A program made the position numbers and the translations under genes. This document shows positions 32,919-44,100 of a stretch of DNA of 64,000 nt, piece by piece. Positions within the stretch are counted from its first letter, which is position 1, and the number at the start of each line of letters is the position of its first letter. Origin of the DNA: Archivesica marissinica (taxonomy: Eukaryota; Mollusca; Bivalvia; Venerida; Vesicomyidae). The notes under the pieces were generated by a model. It ran no database searches and was not told where the DNA came from. It saw only the letters and a list, made by a program, of their open reading frames with translations. The stretch spans positions 10,595,611 through 10,659,610 of the forward strand of contig CM026403.1 in the NCBI GenBank assembly GCA_014843695.1. The letters run 5' to 3'.

Positions 32919-34178
32919 ATGGGTGACAGAGTCACGATTGCGAAGTTCTTGGGTCAGGATAACATGGAACTTGCGGGTCTGGCAAGAAACCTTGTGGAAT
33001 TAGAAGACCTAGAGGAACAAGAAAGGAGGGATAATAATAGACAAAGGAGATGGTGGACCAGGGACTGGCTGCTGCGTAGACCAGTCCACGGTCAGTATGA
33101 GGCTCTGATGGCAGAGCTTCAAGTGGAGGACCCCCAGGCTTTCCAGCAATTTCTGCGAGTAGATGTGGCCACATTCCATGATATCCTGGCCAGGATTGAG
33201 GAGATGATCACCAAACAGACAACCACTTTCAGGTGTCCCATCTCTCCTGCGCTAAAGCTGGCGTTCACCCTCCGGTATCTGGCCACTGGAAACTACTACC
33301 GAGACCTCCGGTTCGGCTTCAGGGTAGCTCACAACACCATGTCTGGTCTCATTGTTGATGTGTGTCAGGCTCTGGTTGATGTCCTGGAACCAGCGTTTGT
33401 CAAGCTTCCCACAGAAGCTGAAGAGTGGCAGCAGGTGGCTCGGGCCTTTCAGCAGAAGTGGCAGTTCCCACACACCCTTGGTGCTCTTGATGGGAAGCAC
33501 ATCCGAATCAAGAAGCCGCCCCACTCAGGTTCTATCTACCACAACTATAAAGGGTTTGACTCCATTGTACTCATGGCCTTGGTGGATGCTGAGTACCGCT
33601 TCCTGTGGACACAAATTGGAGACGCCGGCTCTAGTTCGGATGGCCAGATATGGAACCATTGTGACGTTCGACAAGCTCTGCATGATGGTGTCCTGGGTGT
33701 CCCAGATGCAGATCCGCTACCAGGGGATGATGTAAACACCCCCTACTACATCATAGGGGATGGTGCATTCGCCATGAGGAAATGGCTGATGAAACCCTTT
33801 CCTCGACGCGGTTTGGACGATGGCCAGCAGGTCTACAACTACCAGCTGTCCAGTGCACGTCGTGTGGTGGAGAATGCCTTTGGCATACTTGCAAACCGCT
33901 TCCGCTGCCTCCTTTCCACCCTCCAGGTCCATGTGGATACTGCAACCCTCGTTGTGAGATCGTGCGTCTCCCTGCACAACTACTTGAAGGTGAGGAACCC
34001 TGCTGCAGACCAGCATCTTCGGGACCAAGAGCACAACGTCGTTGATGGTGCGTGGCGGGCCAATGCCAACCTGTTGGATCTCACTCAACCACAGTGTGGG
34101 AACTACGACAGTAGGGAAGCAAAACTGCAGAGGCTGTACCTCAAGCACTACCTGACGTCACCAGCTGGCTCGGTCTAA
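32919..34178 (+). CDS. Harbinger DDE transposase (HARBI1-like), 419 aa
   Basis: Cuts and joins DNA during transposition of its element. Residues 44-54 RWWTRDWLLRR and the GQYEALMAEL...FLRVD region are the usual N-terminal part with a helix-turn-helix-like segment near 105-150. The DDE_4 nuclease core spans about 186-345: first Asp at 191 (LGALDGKHIRIKKP), second at 281 (IIGDGAFAMRKWLMKPF) and Glu at 318 (RRVVENAFGILANRF). Length fits the family (350-450). Single exon with a good ATG and no internal stop. Ends within a CTAACC repeat, overlapping the antisense partner gene by 21 bp. Confidence 0.93.
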   Translation: MGDRVTIAKFLGQDNMELAGLARNLVELEDLEEQERRDNNRQRRWWTRDWLLRRPVHGQYEALMAELQVEDPQAFQQFLRVDVATFHDILARIEEMITKQTTTFRCPISPALKLAFTLRYLATGNYYRDLRFGFRVAHNTMSGLIVDVCQALVDVLEPAFVKLPTEAEEWQQVARAFQQKWQFPHTLGALDGKHIRIKKPPHSGSIYHNYKGFDSIVLMALVDAEYRFLWTQIGDAGSSSDGQIWNHCDVRQALHDGVLGVPDADPLPGDDVNTPYYIIGDGAFAMRKWLMKPFPRRGLDDGQQVYNYQLSSARRVVENAFGILANRFRCLLSTLQVHVDTATLVVRSCVSLHNYLKVRNPAADQHLRDQEHNVVDGAWRANANLLDLTQPQCGNYDSREAKLQRLYLKHYLTSPAGSV

Positions 34179-34736
34179 CCCTAACCCTAACCTCTGGCTG
34201 TTCCACCACGTCATTATGCGGTGACCATTCGCAATGGACCCTGAAAAATATGAATCAAGAAATATGTGTTAATACATGAATGAGTGCAGCATCTGAAAAA
34301 CATTGTTCCGTTATATATTCATGAATTTCAGCAATTTTATCATGATAATAGCATTAAATATAAATACCAAAATGTGCTACTCACCATCAAAGTCAGTGGC
34401 ATTCAAGGTGTCAGCAAGCTGTTGCCACAATGCCTGTTTCTGTCCAGTCTTCATGAAGTCAGGATGCCCCTTGCTATAGAGTTCCTGATGGGATTCAACA
34501 AACTCAAACACTACTTGCTCTTGATCCAGGTGCAGCCTGCGGGGAGGCCTCTTCTCCTTGAAAGCCCCAGTAGGAGGATCATTATCAGTCATTCGTGTCT
34601 CGTGGACATCACTTCCCTGAGTATCCAGAGGCTCTTCCACCCTCTCTGGCTCCTCATCATTACCACTCACAACACCCACCGCACAAGTATCAGCAGCATA
34701 TTTGGAATAACCTCGTTTCCTCTTCCTTGGCGGCAT
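34158..34736 (-). CDS. Harbinger MADF/Myb-like DNA-binding partner, spliced, about 144 aa
   Basis: Exon 1 34385-34736 begins MPPRKRKRGY (basic, likely nuclear signal), continues with an acidic linker, and has a MADF-like helical domain from about residue 71 (QEQVVFEFVESHQELY...QALWQQLADTLNATDFD). It ends GATG|GTGAGTAGC. An acceptor TTTTTCAG at 34241-34243 joins exon 2 (34158-34240), giving GSIANGHRIMTWWNSQRLGL and a stop 26 codons on. In Harbinger systems this protein helps bring the nuclease to the ends. An upstream ATG at 34847 in the same frame is possible but less likely. Confidence 0.75.
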
Positions 34737-34849
34737 GGTAGAATTACGTGATTTATTACAATGTTGACTCGTCAACATCCAAAAGCACAATGACCGTAGC
34801 TTACCCGTACTGCGCAGGCGCAGCCACGATGTTTTACCGTAGCTCAACG

Positions 34850-35140
34850 CGGTTGACCCTAGTTTACCGTAGTTGTGCGTACTTAGAACGTAGTTTATAC
34901 GTATTGTACCGTAGTTACCCGTAGTTAGACGTAGTGATACCCTAGTTAAACATAGCCACTCTGGTCGTAGTTCAACGTAGTTGACCGTACTTACACGTAG
35001 TTCAACCTAGTAGACTTTCAATATTTCCTCCTTTTGCCAATTTTGAACCTACTTCGAACCTACTTCAACGTAGTTGACAGTAGTTACACTACGGTGGACT
35101 ACGTTTGAAGTGAACTACGGTCAACTACGTGCATGACCGT
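34850..35140. promoter_or_regulatory. Right subterminal motif cluster of the Harbinger element
   Basis: Mirror of the left cluster: repeated CGTAGTT, ACCGTAGTT and GTAGTTGAC variants from the MADF gene's upstream side to the TIR. The inverted stretch GACAGTAGTTACACTACGGT around 35077 can fold. Confidence 0.6.
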
Positions 35141-35155
35141 AAATGTGACCACTGC

Positions 35156-35647
35156 TTAATAACGATACTTAAAATATAAAGCAACGCTGCCTTGCGTAGT
35201 GACGTCATGGTAATTTAGTGACGTCATGACACTTTGCACTGACAGTTGGCGCCAAAATGAAAGTAGCAGCGTTATCTTGTGCAAGCATATGAGTAAAGCC
35301 CAATATGGTAATGTGATAAAATGGGATCTTATACTCATGGTGATTTCATACCATATTTTATAACACTCGTTTTGGAATTTTGCTGCTAAGCTCTCCATAA
35401 GGCTCGTTTAATAGCAAAATCCAAAACTCGTTTAAATTATGGTAGGAAATTACCACTCATATACGATCCTATATATATATTTAAGCTTTACTACATGCTA
35501 TGAAATGGGATAACTTTGCTAAGATGCTAATAAGAGTCTACATTCAATGTAATGTTTCGATGACAACATTTTAATAGTCTCGATTGCTTACCCACACTAT
35601 GTTTCCATAGCATTCCTTACGAATTTTCAGGTGCAGTAATTGGTCAT
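35156..35647. other. Intergenic, nothing recognised
   Basis: Begins with the TTAA target site of the Harbinger element. No gene, array or SINE seen. Confidence 0.5.
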
Positions 35648-37602
35648 TGTATCTCGGTGCACATAGTGAGTAGATTGATGGCGCCTGTACCTAGCAACGT
35701 GTGATGGGGTAAGTGTACACGCATTAATACACAACTTCGATTTGATTATTGAAGTCGAATATCTTTAATATACCGGTATTAGACATGTAACAAAATGAAA
35801 GTGACCATATTAACTACTGTGTAGTTGAGTCCTCTATATCAATGGGTTTCAGAACATTTTGTCGTACCATTGAAACATTTATTCAGTGATTTTATCATAC
35901 ATTGGGACGAATGTATCTATACCAGATAAAGGACAGTGGTGTATTATTATATATCACTTTTAAGGGAAATTCCCGTTTATTTGATATAAATCCGACAAGT
36001 ATTAGCAGATTTGGGTTTATTCTGTTCAAATCACTGTTCCCTTTATCAGTGAAATTAACCTCCAGGGCCTGATAAGAACGCGCAGTCAATATTGTATGTA
36101 TCATATCGGCTGATAAACGCATGAAAAGATCGTGCGTGTACTCAGTGAGGACGCTATAACTTGGACACCCGCACATTGCACTGACATTACTCCGGGAACA
36201 TCACAATTGAATGTTGTGAATTGTACATGTGACATATTTGGGTATGTAACTATATATTATATTGTTCGTAGTTGTCATTAGAGGTTATTTTATCTGAAAC
36301 GTCGTCTAAAGCAACTGTCCGAGACGTTACCAGAAACATGTTGTAGTAAATCGTTATTCAATGTAGTTCTAGTGATTTACGACGATGAATATCTACTGTT
36401 CAGTACATACATAATAATTAACTAATAACTACTGTGGAATCAAGTGTTGAATATATGGCTGGGGCAGAGTTGTTATCAGCTGTTGTTGAAAGGGGTGTCA
36501 TGTACGCTCAAATTGCAGGAGCGGGGTAATAGGTCTTGAGTGGTTCTAAGTTTGTATATATACAGATATGCCATATTAGGTCATGATGGGTACGGAGTCA
36601 TTGTATATTTAGACCATGAAGGTCACCATGTGTATTGATTCTACATAGACGTGTGTGTATCTATGTCCAAGCATTATGGTAACTATTGTCTTGTTGTTGT
36701 ACAACAATGGTATAATATAAGGTGGTAATAAGAGCTGAGTAGATTGACGTAGCACAATGGTATTATATTTGTTATTGTTGTAGTCGCTTCACGCATGAAC
36801 CAGGAGCCGTGAGAGGTGTAGCTCAGGGGCGTAGATCCGGTTCAGAACGATCAAGATAACGAGCTGGGGCACGAGCCGACGGGAGAGTTTGCCGGCGTGA
36901 GCTGGTGACCTCCATAGACTGGAGCGTGTCAGCGGGTAGCGGTAGCTAAGCAGCATCGAGTCCGCCGTCAGTGGACAGGGTCCTTAGGAAGCAGGGAGTT
37001 AATCATCTTGTGCATTGTAAATCTAGTGAACTATCACTGTAATGGCAATACTTGCCAATCATTTAAAGTGTGCATTATATAGCACTGTGAAGGCAATACT
37101 TGCCAATCTTAACTATGTGCATTATAGCATTGTGATGGCCATACGTGCCAATGTTTAAATAGGTGCATTATAGCCTAAAGTTAAAGTCGAGTGTGGAAAC
37201 GGCAGCTATTTAGATCTCGGAACTGTTACATAAACTAACGGCATTACCAGCCGTAGACCGGACTCTATAGTTAAGCCACCATCTGTGAAGAGCCAAACTA
37301 CGGACAAACATACGTCTCCTACCATGCATTGTCTTTGTTGCTAGTGTTGTTTTATGTATATTAAAATTTGTAAATCTGCTTAGTCTTTATGCATACACTT
37401 GATCCTGGTATCCGTGACCCTGAGATAAGCTGGCCCACGTGTCATTCTGTGACACCAATGTATCTTGGTGTACATAGTGAGTAGATTGATGGCGTCTGTA
37501 CCTAGCAACGTGTGATGGGGTAAGTGCACACGCATTAATACACAACTTCGATTTGATTATTGAAGTCGAATATTTTAATATACCGATATTAGACATGTTA
37601 AT
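35648..37602. mobile_element. Element with ~145-bp direct terminal repeats (TRIM-like), about 1.95 kb
   Basis: 35648-35792 and 37459-37602 are direct repeats (TGTATCTCGGTGCACATAGT against TGTATCTTGGTGTACATAGT, then GCAACGTGTGATGGGGTAAG and TTCGATTTGATTATTGAAGT in both), with about eight differences. The left copy starts TG and may end CA. The 1.67-kb interior has no coding capacity that I recognise. A non-autonomous LTR element is the best guess; no clear target duplication, primer site or polypurine tract was confirmed. Confidence 0.5.
37005..37175. repeat. ~55-bp tandem repeat, 3-4 degenerate copies
   Basis: TGTGCATTGTA, TGTGCATTATA, TGTGCATTATAG and GGTGCATTATAG each precede a CTGTAATGGCAATACTTGCC-like segment. 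It lies inside the TRIM-like element. Confidence 0.75.
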
Positions 37603-37949
37603 AAAATGACAATAAATGATATTATCATGGTGTTTGATTTTATGTTGAGGTATATTTGAGCAAAGAACACATTACATAAAAGTAGTTCTATAATAATCTA
37701 CCAGTAACATACAGTGACCTAGTCACCATTTAATATCATATTATAAATATATTATATACACGCTTTATAAATCAACTGGGCGAACTCTTCGAACATGAGA
37801 ATGATCCAGAATGATCTTTTCCAATTATTTACTTAAAACAAGTTTCAACAATTCAGTCAATTTTGGTTAGTAAGTAGGCCCATTCAGTAGCTCAATGACA
37901 TATCTGGAGGTTCATGGTATCAACAATCTTATTTATAGCAATATATCTC
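37603..37949. other. Intergenic linker
   Basis: AT-rich; nothing recognised. Confidence 0.5.
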
Positions 37950-39470
37950 TCATACAAACCATGTAATTACATGTACATCTCTCATACAAGCCATGTAAAT
38001 ACATGTAAATCTCTCATACAAACCATACAACACATAAGCAACTCTCATACAAGCCATGTAAATACACGTGTAACTCTCATACAAACCATTAAATACACGT
38101 GCAACTCTCATACAAACCATTAAATACACGTGTAACTCTCATACAAACCATTAAATACACGTGCAACTCTCATACAAACCATTAAATACACGTGTAACTC
38201 TCATACAAACCATTAAATACACGTGCAACTCTCATACAAACCATTAAATACACGTGTAACTCTCATACAAACCATTAAATACACGTGCAACTCTCATACA
38301 AACCATTAAATACACGTGTAACTCTCATACAAACCATTAAATACACGTGCAACTCTCATACAAACCATTAAATACACGTGTAACTCTCATACAAACCATT
38401 AAATACACGTGCAACTCTCATACAAACCATTAAATACACGTGTAACTCTCATACAAACCATTAAATACACGTGCAACTCTCATACAAACCATTAAATACA
38501 CGTGTAACTCTCATACAAACCATTAAATACACGTGCAACTCTCATACAAACCATTAAATACACGTGTAACTCTCATACAAACCATTAAATACACGTGCAA
38601 CTCTCATACAAGCCACGTAAATACACGTGCAACTCGCATACACACCACGTAAATACACGTGCAACTCGCATACACACCACGTAAATACACGTGTAACTCT
38701 CATACAAACCATTAAATACACGTGCAACTCTCATACAAACCATATAAATACACGTGCAACTCTCATACAAGCCATATAAATACACGTGCAACTCTCATAC
38801 AAACCATGTAAATACACGTGTACCTCTCATTCAAACCATTAAATACACATGTAACTCTCATACAAAACCATTAAATACACGTGCAACTCGCATACACACC
38901 ACGTAAATACACGTGTAACTCGCATAATAACCATTAAATACACGTACAATTCTCATACAAACCATGTAAATGCACGTGCAATTCTCATACAAACCATGTA
39001 GATACATGTGTAACTCGCATAATAACCATTAAATACACGTACAATTCTCATACAAACCATGTAAATACACGTGCAACTCTCATACAAACCACGTAAATAC
39101 ACGTGCAGTTCTCATACAAACCACGTAAATACACGTGCAATTATCATACAAACCATGTAAATGCACGTGCAGTTCTCATACAAACCATGTAAATGCACGT
39201 GCAATTCTCATACAAACCATGTAAATGCACGTGCAATTCTCATACAAACCATGTAAATGCACGTGCAATTCTCATACAAACCATGTAAATGCACGTGCAA
39301 TTCTCATACAAACCATGTAAATGCACGTGCAACTCTCATACAAGCCACGTAAATACACGTGCAACTCTCATACAAGCCACGTAAATACACGTGCAACTCT
39401 CATCCAAACCACGTAAATACACGTGCAACTCTCATACAAACCACGTAAATACACGTGCAACTCTCATCCA
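37950..39470. repeat. 31-32-bp minisatellite with an E-box (CACGTG) in most units, about 48 copies
   Basis: Unit ACACGTGCAACTCTCATACA + AACCATTAAAT. From about 38080 to 38620 units alternate strictly between CACGTGCAACT and CACGTGTAACT, so the real repeat there is a 62-bp dimer. The right third has ACCATGTAAATGCACGTG and ACCACGTAAATACACGTG variants. It lies about 1.5-3 kb downstream of the SLC13 stop codon. Confidence 0.93.
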
Positions 39471-39737
39471 AATTCGCATGTTACCAATGTAAACATAAAC
39501 AAATCAACATCCAGATTAGCCGTATCACTATGGATACAACTTGACAGCTGCTGGACATATCAAACTTGAGCTGAATACGTAAAACACAAACAGAATTCGT
39601 AGATGTAAGAAACACATTATGAGGTACTGGACACAATCTGTGAATCATATATACATTTGTTATACAAACAACTCCTTTTCTCCCTACACCATACGGCGAA
39701 ATATATGCCTATGAATTCGGTACACATGTATTACGTA

Positions 39738-39743
39738 TTTATT
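39738..39743 (-). terminator. Candidate polyadenylation signal for the SLC13 gene
   Basis: First AATAAA found on the minus strand after the stop at 41025; none occurs in the 37-bp array. If used, the mature 3' UTR would carry the whole array. Confidence 0.4.
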
Positions 39744-39884
39744 TAATGTTAAACGTTATATTTCAACATTGCACCATGTTGAATTACTGAACTATTGTTG
39801 ATCCACACCTTGGTATTTTATCATGCAATCTTCACATATAACGCCGAAAACATTATCGGTAGCTGCATAGTAATCCACCGATCA

Positions 39885-41024
39885 TCACGATGACACCAGC
39901 AGGTTTACATAGTCACGTTAGTCTTGGTGACACCAGCAGGTTTACATAGTCACGTTAGTCTTGGTGACACCAGCAGGTTTGCATGGTCACGTTAGTCTTG
40001 ATGACACCAGCAGGTTTACATAGTCACGTTAGTCTTGATGACACCAGCAGGTTTACATGGTCGCGTTAGTCTTGATGACACCAGCAGGTTTGCATGGTCG
40101 CGTTAGTCTTGATGACACCAGCAGGTTTACATAGTCACGTTAGTCTTGATGACATCAGCAGGTTTACATGGTCACGTTAGTCTTGATGACATCAGCAGGT
40201 TTACATAGTCGCGTTAGTCTTGATGACATCAGCAGGTTTACATAGTCACGTTAGTCTTGATGACATCAGCAGGTTTACATAGTCACGTTAGTCTTGATGA
40301 CATCAGCAGGTTTACATAGTCGCGTTAGTCTTGATGACACCAGCAGGTTTACATAGTCACGTTAGTCTTGGTGACATCAGCAGGTTTACATGGTCGCGTT
40401 AGTCTTGATGACACCAGCAGGTTTACATAGTCGCGTTAGTCTTGATGACACCAGCAGGTTTACATAGTCGCGTTAGTCTTGGTGACATCAGCAGGTTTAC
40501 ATAGTCGCGTTAGTCTTGGTGACATCAGCAGGTTTACATAGTCGCGTTAGTCTTGATGACATCAGCAGGTTTGCATAGTCGCGTTAGTCTTGGTGACATC
40601 AGCAGGTTTACATAGTCGCGTTAGTCTTGATGACATCAGCAGGTTTGCATAGTCGCGTTAGTCTTGGTGACATCAGCAGGTTTACACAGTCGCGTTAGTC
40701 TTGATGACATCAGCAGGTTTACATAGTCACATTAGTCTTGATGACATCAGCAGGTTTACATAGTCGCGTTAGTCTTGATGACACCAGCAGGTTTACATGG
40801 TCACATTAGTCTTGATGACATCAGCAGGTTTGCATAGTCGCGTTAGTCTTCATGACACCAGCAGGTTTACAGGTTTGCATAGAAGCTTTGGTCTTGATGA
40901 CGTCAGCATGTTTGCATGGTCGCGTTAGTCTTTATGACATCAGTAGGTTTACATGGTCACGTTAGTCTTGATGACATCAGCAGGTTTACATGATGGCCGC
41001 GTTTCTCTTGATACACCAGCAGGT
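39885..41024 (-). repeat. 37-bp minisatellite made of copies of the SLC13 stop-codon region (about 30 copies)
   Basis: On the minus strand each unit reads AAGACTAACGCGACTATGTAA + ACCTGCTGATGTCATC, the same as the gene's last codons (AAG ACT AAC GCG ACC GTG TAA) followed by ACCTGCTGG. The terminal coding copy joins the array directly. Units differ mainly at TAGTCGCG/TAGTCACG and GACACC/GACATC. Confidence 0.93.
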
Positions 41025-41153
41025 TTACACGGTCGCGTTAGTCTTGAAGACCTCGGGGAACGTACCCAGGTCAAACATCGACATTCCCCAAGTATTAATG
41101 GCGAATGTCAGGATGAATACCGCGACAATATTGATTGGAAGTCCCGCCAAGAC
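41025..41153 (-). CDS. SLC13 last exon (C-terminus)
   Basis: 43 codons including [45 protein letters not shown]. Matches the final TM helix and the INTWG motif. The exon is squeezed between two arrays: a 66-bp array abutting its acceptor and the 37-bp array that starts from its own stop codon. Confidence 0.92.
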   Translation of the reverse strand, partial: VLAGLPINIVAVFILTFAINTWGMSMFDLGTFPEVFKTNATV

Positions 41154-44100
41154 CTATAATGTAACAACAAGGGCGTCGATGCATATAATGTACCGAAAAG
41201 GACCTGGAGACACCATAAATTATAATGTAACAATAAGGACGTCGATGCAGATAATGTACCGCAAAGGACTTGGAGACAACATAAATTATAATGTAACAAC
41301 AAGGACGTCGACGCATATAATGTACCGCAAAGGACTTGGAGACAACATAAATTATAATGCAACAATAAGGACGTCGATGCATATAATGTACCGAAAAGGA
41401 CTTGGAGACAACATAAATTATAATGTAGCAACAAGGACGTCGACGCATATAATGTAACGGAAAGGACTTGGAGACATCATAAATTATAATATAGCAATAC
41501 GTACGTCGATTTAATATAATTATAATGTTACAACATATACGTCGATACAACATAATTATAATGTCACAAAACTTACGCCGAGACAACATATAATGTCACA
41601 CAACCTATATTGGCAGGTATAGGAAATGGGTGTGTCTTTAAATTAAGTAATGTAGTCAGCTATGTGAATTTAATATACTTATTAAATCTGTTTTGAAAAA
41701 GTGTATAATTTACGAAATTCGTGTCCCGATATTACATGTATATACTTTTAGCAAGTGACATGATCAAGGATCGCAAGATATTAGAGCGTTTACTCAATGA
41801 ATGCCCTACTCACATGACACATATATAATGACATTGACGACAACAATCATTGTACATTCAACAGCTATATTGATGATGACGCTGGCGATGTAGACAATGA
41901 GCTTGAAGACAATGGGTACACTGAATATATAAGTGCATACTTACGAAGTGAAACAATACTACACTAGAGGACATAGAAAACGCACACCTGCATTATATGA
42001 TTATTATTACATGAACACGAAATACGAAGGATTCAATCAAAGATATATCACATCTTTATTGTAAAACACAAACTGAACAACTACAAATCTTCCAAAACGC
42101 TTAAAACTATGTATTTATATAGTTAACCGACGTATGCGTTTTCTATGTCCTCTAGTATATAGAAACGTTGCCAATGATGACACTTCAAACGACGTCGTCC
42201 AATATTACATACAATTGAAAGGCGTTGAGTCAGTAACATGTAAACGTTTCGCAAATGTACACATATACTTTAGTCTCAACATTTCAATCGTATCTATTCA
42301 AAAAATGGAAGAATTGTGAAAATCGGACAATAAATTCAGAAATTACAAACATGTTTGTATTTCCTTCGACACTGTGACACCATTATACTCACTAGGTCAC
42401 ACAATCAAGGTCAAGGTTAGACGGACATGTAAACCCGAATATCAATATGATTATAATGGAATAATGTAAATTGTTGGGTAGAACCACCGAGCGCTTGCAA
42501 TCCCGTTGGATATCTTCATCACATTAAATAATTCGAAATTCTAGTGGGATTCAAATCTAAAGATTCGAGGGAGAGTAATCTGATGACAATGACCATTACC
42601 ATCCAGCCATAGAGACCGGTTCAGCAACTATAAAATATACATACCATATCCGGAATAGTGAGATATCCCGTAGAGAAGACGATGGCGTTCGGTGGTGTTG
42701 CCACGGGTAACATGAAGGCGAATGAACACGCGATGGTTGATGACATCATCAGGTATGTCGGGTGGATTTGTGTTTGTAGTGCCTATTCATAATACAATAC
42801 AGTGTCTTGGAATATGTATATCAATATACAATATAGAAATAAAGGGAATTTACTGCCTTTTGCTGGAGCTTCTTGCATTCTTCGACCTTAGCTTATATAA
42901 TGGTGAGAACCAACTATATCATGGCATATCAGTCAACATGTTGGTGCAATTTCCCAATCATACGGAAATACTTGTGGAAGTCGTGATAGCGCAGTGGTCC
43001 GGAGTTCGAGCCCCACTGGAGCCGTTACGATTGTGCCCTTAGGCAAGGCATTTAAATTCCACATTGCCTCTTCTCTCTCCCTCGTGGCGATGGATTCCAT
43101 CAGGAATGAGGTCTCGAGAGTGATTATATAAGTTGAAATAACTTGTTTCGCAATCGAGCTAAAAAAAAATTGTATATATAAAAAAATATACTAAATTCCA
43201 ACAACCAATAGTTAAGAGATAAAGGTGGCGGAGAAGCTGTTCAATGTTCTTATAGTCGAATTACAAGTATTGTACAATGAACCAAATAAACAACTTTGTT
43301 TCCTTTAAGTTTATTTATCATCGCTACCGGTTGACCATATGAGCGACGCCCCCTGAAGAGATTGGTCATTTTATATTTTGGAGGATAGAGACAGAGATCC
43401 GTTCCAGAATCTTCTCTTGTTCTTTTACTTGCACGGTGTAAAGCACCGACACGATACCTCGGTTTAGCTTGTCACCCGAAAGACTATGATATGAGTCTTT
43501 TTAGTATGGTACAGCGGGGGATCGAACCTGCGACCACTGGCTTACATGTTCAGTGCACGCGTGTGTTAAGCACTGTACCACTGATCCGCTACAGACAAAC
43601 AAATATTACATAGATATTCTTATGAGTGGTCATCCACCACTGAACATTTTAACTCTTTCACCGCCAATGTCGCATAAAAGCGACTTTGTAAAAAAGTAGA
43701 GAACCCGATCGGACAGAACAGAACATGTCGTCTGATCAGGCTATATGCTGATTGCTTTTCAGACAGTGGAGCTGAAGCACCTGTCCGAATAGCAAACAAC
43801 ATAGATCCTGATCAGACGCGGCGTTACGCCGCGACTGATCTGGATCTATGTTGTTTACACATGCTCTGAATTTAATCGGCGCTGAAAGAGTTAAGCACGT
43901 TATTGAAACAGTATCAAGATGGACAGGTAGATCTTTATTGCCAAGATGACAAATTTGACATCCGCGGTTCATCACAAGTACAAATAAGTCTGACAATCTA
44001 CTAACTATTTTCTGGGCGAATGGGAATTTGTGTGATAAGAATTACAGGTATGTGTTCGTATTGTAGGTATTAAAATTGTCCAATTGTTTTCAGGGAACTA

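Larger units (their letters stand above)
32520..35155 (+). mobile_element. Apparently intact PIF/Harbinger transposon, 2636 bp
   Basis: Left end GCCGTGGTCACAT (32520-32532) pairs with right end ATGTGACCACTGC (35143-35155), flanked on both sides by TTAA (Harbinger targets are typically TTA/TAA; the fourth base may be chance). It encodes both proteins expected of the superfamily: a DDE nuclease and a MADF/Myb-like protein, in convergent orientation. Both subterminal regions are packed with ACCGTAGT/CGTAGTT motifs. It is GC-richer in coding parts than its surroundings and has no visible breaks. Confidence 0.92.

Noticed and set aside
33717..34148. 143-codon minus-strand ORF opposite the transposase
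   Set aside because: Antisense shadow of the GC-rich transposase gene.
35895..36176. 93-codon minus-strand ORF in the TRIM-like element
   Set aside because: No gag or pol similarity that I can see; too short to call.
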